From positions 1,878,001-1,942,000 of the forward strand of contig NZ_CP040244.1 in the NCBI RefSeq assembly GCF_005517195.1: a stretch of DNA of 64,000 nucleotides. Reading direction: 5' to 3'. The notes below the pieces were generated by a model. That model was not told where the DNA came from and did not search any database. It was given only the letters and a program-made list of their open reading frames with translations. The translations under genes were made by a program, and so were the position numbers. Origin of the DNA: Streptomyces vilmorinianum. GTDB taxonomy: Bacteria; Actinomycetota; Actinomycetes; Streptomycetales; Streptomycetaceae. Shown piece by piece: positions 24,978 through 32,998 of the stretch; the first letter of the stretch is position 1, and each line of letters starts with the position of its first letter.

Positions 24978-27900
24978 ATGTCCTGGCTGTCCAGATTCAG
25001 CCTCGCGCAACGGGCCCTGATCGGGCTGATGTCCATCGTCGCCATCGTCTTCGGAGCGATAGCGATACCGCAGCTGAAGCAGCAGCTGTTCCCCTCGATC
25101 GAGCTGCCCATGGTCTCGGTCCTCGCCCCGTACCAGGGCGCTTCTCCCGACGTGGTCGAGAAGCAGGTCGTCGAGCCGCTCGAGAACACCATCAAGGCCG
25201 TCGACGGCGTCAAGGGGGTCACCTCCACGGCGTCCGAGGGCAACGCCCTCATCATGGCGAGCTTCGACTACGGCGACGAGGGCACCAAGCAGCTCGTCGC
25301 CGACATCCAGCAGGCCGTGAACCGGGCCAGGGTCGCCCTGCCCGACGGCGTCGACCCGCAGGTCGTCGCCGGCTCGACGGACGACATCCCGACCGTCGTC
25401 CTCGCCGTGTCCTCTGGCATGGACCAGCCTGGGGGTACCCCCAGGCCGGAGGCTCTGGGGGATCTCGCCGACCAGCTGGAGCGGACCGTCGTGCCCGCCC
25501 TCGAGGACATCGACGGCGTCGGCCAGGTCTCCATCGACGGCGTCCAGGACCTCCAGGTCTCCGTCACCCCGGACGAGCGGAAGCTCGCCGCGGCCGGCCT
25601 GAACACGATGAAGCTCGCCGAGGCCCTCAGGGCGGGCGGAGCCACCGTTCCCGCCGGCTCCTTCTCCGAGGACGGCAAGAGCCGCACGGTCCAGGTCGGC
25701 GGCGGCTTCACCTCGCTCCAGCAGATCCAGGACCTGCGCATCAAGCCCGAGAAGGGCGCGGCCGTCCGCCTCGCCGACGTGGCCACGGTGAAGCAGGAGG
25801 AGTCCTCCCGGGTCTCCATCACCCGTACCAACGGCAGGCCGAGCCTCGCCGTCATGGCCACCATGGACAACGACGGCAGCGCCGTCGCCATCTCCGACGC
25901 GGTCAAGGACAAGCTGCCCGAGCTCCGCGAGGACCTCGGCGCCGGCGCCGAGCTGACGGTCGTCTCCGACCAGGGCCCGGCCGTCTCCAAGTCGATCTCC
26001 GGTCTGACGACGGAGGGCGCGCTCGGACTCGTCATGGCCGTCCTGGTGATCCTGGTCTTCCTGGCCTCGCTGCGCTCGACCCTGGTCACCGCGGTCTCCA
26101 TCCCGCTCTCGGTCGTCCTGGCCCTGATCGTGCTGTGGACGCGCGACCTGTCGCTCAACATGCTGACGCTGGGCGCTCTCACCATCGCCATCGGCCGGGT
26201 CGTCGACGACTCGATCGTGGTCCTGGAGAACATCAAGCGGCACCTCGGCTACGGCGAGGAGCGCCAGGCGGCGATCCTCACGGCGGTACGCGAGGTCTCG
26301 GGCGCCGTGACCTCCTCCACCCTCACCACGGTCGCGGTCTTCCTGCCGATCGGCCTGGTCGGCGGCATGGTCGGCGAGCTGTTCGGCTCGTTCAGCCTGA
26401 CGGTCACCGCCGCCCTGCTCGCCTCCCTCCTGGTCTCGCTCACCGTCGTCCCGGTCCTCTCGTACTGGTTCCTGCGCGCCCCCAAGGGCACGTCGGCGGA
26501 CCCGGAGGAGGCCCGGCGCCTGGCCGAGGAGAAGGAGAACAAGAGCCGGCTCCAGCGCCTGTACGTCCCGGTCCTGCGGTTCGCGACCCGCCGCCGCCTC
26601 ACCAGCGTGGCGATCGCGCTGGTCGTCCTGGTCGGCACCTTCGGCATGGCCCCGCTCCTGAAGACCAACTTCTTCGACCCGGGCGAGCAGGAGATCCTCA
26701 GCATCAAGCAGGAGCTGGCCCCGGGCACCAGCCTCGGTGCGGCCGACGAGGCCGCGAAGAAGGTCGAGCAGGTCCTCTCCACCACCGACGGCGTGAAGGA
26801 CTACCAGGTCACGGTCGGCTCCTCGGGCTTCATGGCCGCCTTCGGCGGCGGCACGGGCGCCAACCAGGCCTCGTACCAGGTGACGCTGGAGGACTCGGCG
26901 TCGTACGAGACGACCCGCGACGCCATCGACGCGTCCCTTGCCAAGCTCGACGGCATCGGCGACACGACGATCGCGGCGGGCGACGGCTTCGGCAGCCAGG
27001 ACCTGAGCGTGGTCGTCAAGGCGTCCGACGCGGACACCCTGAAGAAGGCGTCCGAGGCCGTCAAGGCCGAGGTCGCCGAGCTCGACGACGTCACCGACGT
27101 CCAGAGCGACCTGTCCCAGTCGGTGCCGCGGATCTCCGTCAAGGCCACCGCCAAGGCGGCCGACCTCGGCTTCGACGACACGACCCTCGGCATGGCCGTC
27201 GCGCAGGCGGTCCGTGGCACCCCGGCCGGCAAGGCGATCCTCGACGACACCGAGCGGAACATCGTCCTGACCTCGGCGAAGCCGGCCACGACGATGGCGG
27301 AGCTCAAGGCGCTGCCGCTCGGCCCGGTCAAGCTCGGCGACATCGCCGACGTACGGCTCGTCCCCGGCCCGGTCTCGATGACCCGGATCGACGGCTCGCG
27401 CGCGGCGACGATCACGGCCAAGCCGACCGGTGACAACACCGGCGCGGTGAGCGCCGCACTCCAGTCGAAGATCAACGCTCTGGAGCTCCCTGAGGGCGCG
27501 ACGGCCTCCATCGGCGGCGTCTCCGAGGACCAGTCCGAGGCCTTCCTCAACCTGGCCCTCGCGATGCTCGCGGCGATCGCGATCGTCTTCATGCTCCTGG
27601 TCGCGACCTTCAGGTCCCTGATCCAGCCGCTGATCCTGCTGGTCTCGATCCCGTTCGCGGCGACCGGCGCCATCGGTCTGCTGGTGGCGACCGGCACGGC
27701 GATGGGCGTCCCGGCGATGATCGGCATGCTGATGCTGATCGGCGTCGTGGTCACCAACGCGATCGTCCTGATCGACCTGATCAACCAGTACCGGGCCCAG
27801 GGCCTGGGCGTCGTCGAGGCGGTCGTCGAGGGTGGCCGCCACCGTCTGCGACCGATCCTGATGACGGCGCTGGCGACGATCTTCGCGCTGCTCCCGATGG

Positions 27901-28127
27901 CCCTCGGCATCACCGGTGAGGGCGGCTTCATCGCCCAGCCGCTGGCGGTGGTGGTGATCGGCGGTCTGATCACCTCGACGCTGCTTACGCTGCTCCTGGT
28001 CCCGACGCTCTACGCGATGGTCGAGCTCCGCAAGGAGCGCCGCGCGAAGAAGAAGGCGGCGAAGCGGTCGGCGAAGTCCGACGAGGCGCCGCTCCCGCCG
28101 CAGGCGAAGGAGTCGGCGAAGGTCTGA
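24978..28127 (+). CDS. RND-superfamily efflux permease (HAE1-type)
   Basis: This is a 1049-residue inner-membrane proton-driven exporter with the two-fold repeat of the family: helix 1 at LIGLMSIVAIVFGAIAIPQL, a large extracytoplasmic loop, helices 2-6 (TIAIGRVVDDSIVVLENIKR marks the conserved helix-4 acidic pair), a second loop, and helices 8-12 (VVTNAIVLIDLIN). A C-terminal Lys-rich tail follows. The ATG is preceded by GAAGAGAGA. No membrane-fusion or outer-membrane gene is adjacent, as usual in Gram-positives; the substrate is unknown. A G/C element at 25429-25463 adds about 12 residues to the first periplasmic-type loop. Confidence 0.9.
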   Translation: MSWLSRFSLAQRALIGLMSIVAIVFGAIAIPQLKQQLFPSIELPMVSVLAPYQGASPDVVEKQVVEPLENTIKAVDGVKGVTSTASEGNALIMASFDYGDEGTKQLVADIQQAVNRARVALPDGVDPQVVAGSTDDIPTVVLAVSSGMDQPGGTPRPEALGDLADQLERTVVPALEDIDGVGQVSIDGVQDLQVSVTPDERKLAAAGLNTMKLAEALRAGGATVPAGSFSEDGKSRTVQVGGGFTSLQQIQDLRIKPEKGAAVRLADVATVKQEESSRVSITRTNGRPSLAVMATMDNDGSAVAISDAVKDKLPELREDLGAGAELTVVSDQGPAVSKSISGLTTEGALGLVMAVLVILVFLASLRSTLVTAVSIPLSVVLALIVLWTRDLSLNMLTLGALTIAIGRVVDDSIVVLENIKRHLGYGEERQAAILTAVREVSGAVTSSTLTTVAVFLPIGLVGGMVGELFGSFSLTVTAALLASLLVSLTVVPVLSYWFLRAPKGTSADPEEARRLAEEKENKSRLQRLYVPVLRFATRRRLTSVAIALVVLVGTFGMAPLLKTNFFDPGEQEILSIKQELAPGTSLGAADEAAKKVEQVLSTTDGVKDYQVTVGSSGFMAAFGGGTGANQASYQVTLEDSASYETTRDAIDASLAKLDGIGDTTIAAGDGFGSQDLSVVVKASDADTLKKASEAVKAEVAELDDVTDVQSDLSQSVPRISVKATAKAADLGFDDTTLGMAVAQAVRGTPAGKAILDDTERNIVLTSAKPATTMAELKALPLGPVKLGDIADVRLVPGPVSMTRIDGSRAATITAKPTGDNTGAVSAALQSKINALELPEGATASIGGVSEDQSEAFLNLALAMLAAIAIVFMLLVATFRSLIQPLILLVSIPFAATGAIGLLVATGTAMGVPAMIGMLMLIGVVVTNAIVLIDLINQYRAQGLGVVEAVVEGGRHRLRPILMTALATIFALLPMALGITGEGGFIAQPLAVVVIGGLITSTLLTLLLVPTLYAMVELRKERRAKKKAAKRSAKSDEAPLPPQAKESAKV
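25429..25463. repeat. G/C element lying in frame inside the RND permease
   Basis: CTGGGGGTACCCCCAG, a GGCCGGAGGCT spacer and CTGGGGGA form a member of the dispersed palindrome family. It is translated as QPGGTPRPEALG between the conserved stretches VVLAVSSG and DLADQLERTV, and the frame is preserved. Confidence 0.7.
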
Positions 28128-28149
28128 CCGTTCGTGGGGCCCCGGCCCC

Positions 28150-28195
28150 GTACGCCGAAGGGGCGCCCCCGCTCGGGGGCGCCCCTTCGGCGTAC
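28150..28195. terminator. Bidirectional terminator between the RND and nadA genes
   Basis: A perfect 21-bp stem (28150-28170 with 28175-28195) and a 4-base GCTC loop lie between the convergent RND and nadA genes, 23 bp and 12 bp from their stops. This is the longest perfect hairpin in the window. Confidence 0.85.
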
Positions 28196-28206
28196 GTACA
28201 GAACCG

Positions 28207-29391
28207 TTACGGCAGCGCCAGCATCCGCTCCAGCGCCAGCTTCGCGAAGCTCTCCGTCTCCTTGTCGACCTGGATCCGGTTGACCAGGTTGCCCTCGGCC
28301 AGCGACTCCAGCGCCCACACCAGGTGCGGCAGGTCGATCCGGTTCATCGTCGAGCAGAAGCAGACCGTCTTGTCGAGGAAGACGACCTCCTTGTCCGGGT
28401 GCGCGTCGGCCACGCGGCGGACCAGGTTCAGCTCCGTGCCGATCGCCCACTTCGAGCCGGCCGGGGCCGCCTCCAGGGTCTTGATGATGTACTCGGTCGA
28501 GCCGACGTAGTCCGCGGCCGCCACGACCTCGTGCTTGCACTCCGGGTGCACGAGCACGTTCACGCCCGGGATCCGCTCCCGTACGTCGTTGACCGAGTCC
28601 AGCGAGAAGCGGCCGTGCACCGAGCAGTGACCCCGCCACAGGATCATCTTGGCGTTGCGCAGCTCCTCGACGGTCAGGCCGCCGTTCGGCTTGTGCGGGT
28701 TGTACAGGACGCAGTCGTCGAGCGACATGCCCATGTCCCGCACCGCGGTGTTTCGGCCCAGGTGCTGGTCGGGCAGGAACAGGACCTTTGTCGAATGGGG
28801 CTCCCCCTGCTCGAAGGCCCAGTCCAGGGCGCGCTTGGCGTTCGACGAGGTGCAGATCGTGCCCCCGTGCTTGCCGGTGAAGGCCTTGATGTCGGCCGAG
28901 GAGTTCATGTACGAGACCGGCACGACCTGCTCGGCGATGCCGGCCTCGGTCAGCACGTCCCAGCACTCGGCGACCTGCTCGGCCGTGGCCATGTCGGCCA
29001 TCGAGCAGCCGGCCGCGAGGTCCGGCAGGACGACCTTCTGGTCGTCGGTGGTGAGGATGTCGGCCGATTCGGCCATGAAGTGCACACCGCAGAAGACGAT
29101 GTACTCGGCCTCCGGGCGCGCCGCCGCGTCACGGGCGAGCTTGAAGGAGTCGCCCGTGACGTCGGCGAACTGGATGACCTCGTCGCGCTGGTAGTGGTGC
29201 CCGAGGACGAAGACCTTGTCCCCGAGCTTCTCCTTGGCCGCGCGGGCGCGCTCCACCAGGTCGGGGTCGGAGGGCGACGGAAGGTCGCCGGGACACTCCA
29301 CTCCGCGCTCGCTCTTCGGGTCGGCCTCGCGGCCGAGCAGCAGCAGGGCGAGCGGCGTCGGCTGGACGTCCAGGGGCTGGGCGGTGGTCAC
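28207..29391 (-). CDS. nadA: Quinolinate synthase
   Basis: This enzyme condenses iminoaspartate with dihydroxyacetone phosphate to quinolinate, the first committed step to NAD, using a [4Fe-4S] cluster. The 394 residues include VLGHHYQRDEV, YIVFCGVHFMAES, HPECKHEVV and VCFCSTMNRID; the first, the HPEC and one late cysteine are the expected cluster ligands. GTG 29391 has AAGGG 8 bases upstream and is preferred over GTG 29400. nadB and nadC are not adjacent. The A+T-richer upstream region has a CGTCA/TGACG palindrome that may be an operator. Confidence 0.94.
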   Translation of the reverse strand: MTTAQPLDVQPTPLALLLLGREADPKSERGVECPGDLPSPSDPDLVERARAAKEKLGDKVFVLGHHYQRDEVIQFADVTGDSFKLARDAAARPEAEYIVFCGVHFMAESADILTTDDQKVVLPDLAAGCSMADMATAEQVAECWDVLTEAGIAEQVVPVSYMNSSADIKAFTGKHGGTICTSSNAKRALDWAFEQGEPHSTKVLFLPDQHLGRNTAVRDMGMSLDDCVLYNPHKPNGGLTVEELRNAKMILWRGHCSVHGRFSLDSVNDVRERIPGVNVLVHPECKHEVVAAADYVGSTEYIIKTLEAAPAGSKWAIGTELNLVRRVADAHPDKEVVFLDKTVCFCSTMNRIDLPHLVWALESLAEGNLVNRIQVDKETESFAKLALERMLALP

Positions 29392-29459
29392 GTCACGCAC
29401 CCTTTCTTTCTGCGGAAGACCTTTTCGTCTAAATGACGCTATCTATCATAACTGCTTCA

Positions 29460-29472
29460 CGTCAGTTTGACG
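29460..29472. promoter_or_regulatory. CGTCA-GTT-TGACG palindrome upstream of nadA
   Basis: This 13-bp palindrome lies 69 bp upstream of the nadA start. Further TGACG half-sites occur at 29434-29438 and 29491-29495. The region is unusually A+T-rich for this genome, which fits a regulated promoter. The regulator is not identifiable from sequence. Confidence 0.4.
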
Positions 29473-29678
29473 ATGTCCATAGTGTCGATGTGACGAATTC
29501 GCTCTCCACGCGGCGGCACTTGCCGGTGCCGGGCTGTGCAGGGCTGTGCTGGTCCGCGAGCGGGTGTGCGAGCATGAAAGGGAAAGACTAGGGCTCGCCC
29601 GGAATGAATCCCGGGCCCCGCCGGTTGCAACCGTCGGCAAGCAGTCTCCGTTCTCCGTACAACCCGGGAGAGAAGCAG

Positions 29679-30035
29679 ATGTCCGTATCGGACGAGAAGA
29701 CCACTGTCAGCGACGGCATCCTCCTGTCTGACGCCGCCGCGGCCAAGGTCAAGGCCCTCCTCGACCAGGAAGGCCGCGACGACCTGGCGCTGCGTGTCGC
29801 CGTACAGCCCGGCGGCTGCTCCGGCCTGCGCTACCAGCTCTTCTTCGACGAGCGTTCGCTCGACGGCGACGTCGTCAAGGACTTCGACGGCGTCAAGGTC
29901 GTCACCGACCGCATGAGCGCCCCGTACCTGGGCGGCGCCTCCATCGACTTCGTCGACACCATCGAGAAGCAGGGCTTCACGATCGACAACCCGAACGCCA
30001 CGGGCTCCTGCGCCTGCGGCGACTCGTTCAGCTGA
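29679..30035 (+). CDS. erpA: HesB/ErpA-type iron-sulfur insertion protein
   Basis: This A-type carrier delivers Fe-S clusters to apoproteins. The 118 residues carry the three family cysteines: C47 in QPGGCSGLRY, and C111 and C113 in GSCACGDSF. ATG 29679 has GGGAGAG about 8 bases upstream. It is divergent from nadA, whose product needs a [4Fe-4S] cluster, which makes a functional link attractive. A strong hairpin follows. Confidence 0.93.
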   Translation: MSVSDEKTTVSDGILLSDAAAAKVKALLDQEGRDDLALRVAVQPGGCSGLRYQLFFDERSLDGDVVKDFDGVKVVTDRMSAPYLGGASIDFVDTIEKQGFTIDNPNATGSCACGDSFS

Positions 30036-30061
30036 GTCGCGCGTCACGTCGCCAGTCGTAC

Positions 30062-30110
30062 GTACGAAGGCGGCCGCCCCGGACATCCGGGCGGCCGCCT
30101 TCGTGCGTAC
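30062..30110. terminator. Bidirectional terminator after erpA
   Basis: A 17-bp G/C-rich stem with one bulged C (30065-30082 with 30088-30104) and an ACAT loop is flanked by GTAC repeats. It separates erpA from the convergent gene ending at 30122. Confidence 0.75.
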
Positions 30111-30121
30111 ACCTCACCGCC

Positions 30122-31552
30122 TCACTTACGGGGCACCGGCTCCCCGCTCGCCGCGTCCACGACCGCCCGGGCGCCCAGCGGCTGCTCCAGCGTCACCGTC
30201 CGGGTCACCTCCACCGCGATGGCGATGCAGACCCTGTCCGGGTCCATGGGCCGCTCCGCCACCTTCACGGTGACCTTGTCGGCGCTCTCCCGCGCCGACA
30301 CCGTGTACTCGCTGCACACCCCGCCCCAGAAGGTCACCGAGAGCTTCGTGCCCGCCCCGTCGACCCGGTACGACTCCACGCGCCGCGCGGGCTCCGTGCC
30401 CTCGTCCGGAACCGGTGTGGGGGTCGGGGGAGGCGTCGGGGCCGGCTTCTCCGGGGGCGCCAGATGCTCCGGAGCCACCGCCGTCCGTACGACGGTGAAG
30501 GGCCGGGCCCCCGGCTTCTCCTCCACCGAGAACAGCCAGGCCGGCACGAGCGCCCGCTTGTCGTCCACGTACTGCGACGCGAGCCCGAACACCGCACCGG
30601 TCACCGTCAGCTCCCGCTGCGGGGCGTCCGGCTCGCAGGTCATCGCCGGGGCGTCCGCGCCGCCCTCCGTCGTGACGGCCGGCGGATCGGTCGCGCAGCC
30701 GCCGATACCGATCGTGCCCGCACCCGCCTTGTTCAGCTCCTCGAGGGCCTTCTCGGCGCCGATCACGGGATACGTGTGGCCCGCCACCGGGTCCTTCAGC
30801 TGCCCGCTGCCCGCCACCAGCGCACCGTCGGGTCCGACGTGGATCCCCGTCGACCAGCCGTACGTCGGCAGCCCGCCCACGACCGGCTCGGCGTTGACGA
30901 CCCGTACCGTCCCGCCCATCAGCTGGCTCGTGTCCAGCTTCGCGTCCTCCTGGCCGATCGCCTTCAGGACGGGCGTGGCCGCCGCCCGCGCCGCCGCCTC
31001 GCTCACCGGCGCACCGCCCGGGGGCTTCGTCTCTCCCGGCGGCGGGCACGCCTTGCCCTTGAGGCAGGTGTCGCCGGCCGGACCCCCGTCGTACCGGGAG
31101 AACGTCCAGCTGCCCGGGGCCTCGGCCATCACGTCGAGGCGCAGCCCCTCGCCGTCCTTCTCCGGCGCGATCTTCCAGACCGCGCCCTCCAGCCTCGGCG
31201 TGCCCGCGATACCGAGCGCCCTTGCCAGCCGGGTCACGTCCGCCGAGGTGACCTTGCCCTCGGGCAGGTGGACCGCGGCCGAGGAGGGCCCGTCGGGGAG
31301 GGGCCCCTTGGCCTTGTAGACGGCGCCGCCGCCGGGGTCGGGCTCGCCCGGCGCGATACCGGGTCCTGGGCCCGTGTCCGTGCCGTCGAGGCGCAGCGGC
31401 GGGGGAGCGGCCGCCCCGGAAGGCCGGCCGTCACCCTCCGATGCCGTGGTGGCGAGATACGCCCCGCCGCCCCCGGCGAGCAGGACGCTCGCCGCCACCG
31501 AGGCGACGAGCAGCGGCCGGTGCCGCATCCGCCGGTTCTCCGTACCGCTCAC
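30122..31552 (-). CDS. Membrane-anchored secreted protein of unknown function
   Basis: This 476-residue protein has a short basic N-terminus, one helix (about 12-34, LLVASVAASVLLAGGGGAYL) and a long exported region. That region has a Pro/Gly spacer and several cysteine pairs (DTCLKGKACP, GGCATDPP, MTCEPD, GGVCSEYT, RVCIAI), plus a Pro/Thr-rich stretch (PAPTPPPTPTPVP). No enzyme motif is visible. GTG 31552 has GGAG 9-10 bases upstream. It is downstream of a 68-residue gene in the same direction. I do not recognise the family; large anchored proteins like this occur at this locus in other Streptomyces as far as I recall. Confidence 0.72.
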   Translation of the reverse strand: MSGTENRRMRHRPLLVASVAASVLLAGGGGAYLATTASEGDGRPSGAAAPPPLRLDGTDTGPGPGIAPGEPDPGGGAVYKAKGPLPDGPSSAAVHLPEGKVTSADVTRLARALGIAGTPRLEGAVWKIAPEKDGEGLRLDVMAEAPGSWTFSRYDGGPAGDTCLKGKACPPPGETKPPGGAPVSEAAARAAATPVLKAIGQEDAKLDTSQLMGGTVRVVNAEPVVGGLPTYGWSTGIHVGPDGALVAGSGQLKDPVAGHTYPVIGAEKALEELNKAGAGTIGIGGCATDPPAVTTEGGADAPAMTCEPDAPQRELTVTGAVFGLASQYVDDKRALVPAWLFSVEEKPGARPFTVVRTAVAPEHLAPPEKPAPTPPPTPTPVPDEGTEPARRVESYRVDGAGTKLSVTFWGGVCSEYTVSARESADKVTVKVAERPMDPDRVCIAIAVEVTRTVTLEQPLGARAVVDAASGEPVPRK

Positions 31553-31618
31553 CGCATCGCTCCTTCATCCCTGGAAGACATCAGTGGGACGGAATGGGCG
31601 AGCGGGTGGTTCCGTCCC

Positions 31619-31825
31619 TCAGGCGCCGTATTCGGAGGTGGCGTCGATCAGCCGTGCCGAATCGGGCGGGACGACGACACCGTGGATGAGGGCCGGGGAG
31701 ACCGGGGCGGCCACGGAGGCCGCGGGCACCACCCAGTGCGGGGCCATCCGCGCGCTGTCGCCGCGCAGCTGGGCCAGGCTGAGCTCGGACTCCTGGTGCT
31801 CACGAGGAGCGGGGTACGTGGACAT
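31619..31825 (-). CDS. Small hypothetical protein
   Basis: This 68-residue protein (STYPAPREHQESELSLAQLR, ending PPDSARLIDATSEYGA) has no signal peptide or helix. Third-position G+C is very high, supporting real coding. The start ATG 31825 lacks a clear Shine-Dalgarno sequence. It is 66 bp upstream of the anchored protein gene and may be cotranscribed with it. The function is unknown. Confidence 0.6.
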   Translation of the reverse strand: MSTYPAPREHQESELSLAQLRGDSARMAPHWVVPAASVAAPVSPALIHGVVVPPDSARLIDATSEYGA

Positions 31826-31957
31826 AGGCGCACCGTACGCACGGCACAGCTTCGGGGAAAAGGCCTACTCTGGGGTAGTTTCCACTGTTCGGCAGGGCGC
31901 TTTCCACCGGGTAGCGTGAACTGTCAACCCCTTTCCGTCCCGCAGGAGCGCTCAGCC

Positions 31958-32932
31958 GTGCGTATCGCAGTCACCGGCTCCATCGCCACCGACCACCTCA
32001 TGACCTTCCCCGGCCGGTTCGCAGACCAGCTCGTAGCGGACCAGCTCCACACGGTCTCCCTCTCCTTCCTCGTCGACAACCTCGACATCCGGCGGGGAGG
32101 CGTCGGCCCGAACATCTGCTTCGGCATGGGCCAACTCGGCGGCAACCCGATCCTCGTGGGCGCGGCCGGATACGACTTCGACGAGTACCGCGCCTGGCTC
32201 GACCGCCACGGCGTCGACACCGGCTCGGTGCGGATCTCGGAGGTCCTGCACACCGCCCGCTTCGTCTGCACCACGGACAAGGACCACAACCAGATCGGCT
32301 CCTTCTACACGGGCGCGATGAGCGAGGCCCGGCAGATCGAGCTGAAGGCCGTCGCCGACCGCGTGGGCGGCCTCGACCTCGTCCTGATCGGCGCCGACGA
32401 CCCCGAGGCGATGCTCCGCCACACGGAGGAGTGCAAGACGCGCGGCATCCCGTTCGCCGCCGACTTCTCCCAGCAGATCGCGCGGATGAACGGCGACGAG
32501 ATCCGCACCCTGCTCGACGGCGCCACCTACCTCTTCTCCAACGAGTACGAGAAGGGCCTCATCGAGTCCAAGACGGGCTGGACCGACGCGGAGATCCTGG
32601 GCCGGGTCGGCCACCGGGTCACCACGCTCGGCTCGCGCGGCGTGCGCATCGAGAGCGTCGGCGGCCCGGTCATCGAGGTCGGCTGCCCGGAGGAGGAGGC
32701 CAAGGTCGACCCGACGGGCGTCGGCGACGCGTTCCGCGCCGGCTTCCTGACCGGTCTGTCCTGGGGCGTCAGCCATGAGCGCGCGGCCCAGGTCGGCTGC
32801 ATGCTCGCGACGCTGGTGATCGAGACCCTCGGCACCCAGGAGTACACCCTGCGCCGCGCCCACTTCATGGAGCGCTTCACCAAGGCGTACGGCGACGACG
32901 CCGCGGTCGAGGTCCAGGCGCACCTGTCCTGA
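31958..32932 (+). CDS. PfkB-family carbohydrate/adenosine kinase
   Basis: This 324-residue ribokinase-fold sugar kinase has RIAVTGSIATDHLMTFPGRF at the N-terminus, the glycine motif RRGGVGPNICFGMGQLGG, and the catalytic motif DPTGVGDAFRAGFL near the C-terminus. Length and context match M. tuberculosis Rv2202c, which has been called adenosine kinase AdoK and also carbohydrate kinase CbhK, so the substrate should be left open. GTG 31958 has AGGAG 9 bases upstream. Confidence 0.88.
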   Translation: MRIAVTGSIATDHLMTFPGRFADQLVADQLHTVSLSFLVDNLDIRRGGVGPNICFGMGQLGGNPILVGAAGYDFDEYRAWLDRHGVDTGSVRISEVLHTARFVCTTDKDHNQIGSFYTGAMSEARQIELKAVADRVGGLDLVLIGADDPEAMLRHTEECKTRGIPFAADFSQQIARMNGDEIRTLLDGATYLFSNEYEKGLIESKTGWTDAEILGRVGHRVTTLGSRGVRIESVGGPVIEVGCPEEEAKVDPTGVGDAFRAGFLTGLSWGVSHERAAQVGCMLATLVIETLGTQEYTLRRAHFMERFTKAYGDDAAVEVQAHLS

Positions 32933-32942
32933 CCCGGAGCGT

Positions 32943-32968
32943 GCCGGGGCGGGCATCCCCGCCCCGGC
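32943..32968. terminator. Hairpin between convergent kinase and desulfurase genes
   Basis: An 11-bp stem (GCCGGGGCGGG with CCCGCCCCGGC) and a short CATC loop lie 11 bp past the kinase stop and 31 bp from the desulfurase stop. It probably works for both. Confidence 0.7.
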
Positions 32969-32998
32969 GCCCCGCCCCCGCACCTCGGTGCCTACCGC

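Noticed and set aside
24066..27842. 1258-codon open frame antisense to the RND gene and response regulator
   Set aside because: It is rich in Asp, Gly, Arg and Gln with no fold-like pattern. It arises from the absence of stop codons at high G+C.
31234..31919. Overlapping plus-strand frames across 31374-31919
   Set aside because: They are shadows of the anchored protein and 68-residue genes on the minus strand; no ribosome-binding site or recognisable product.
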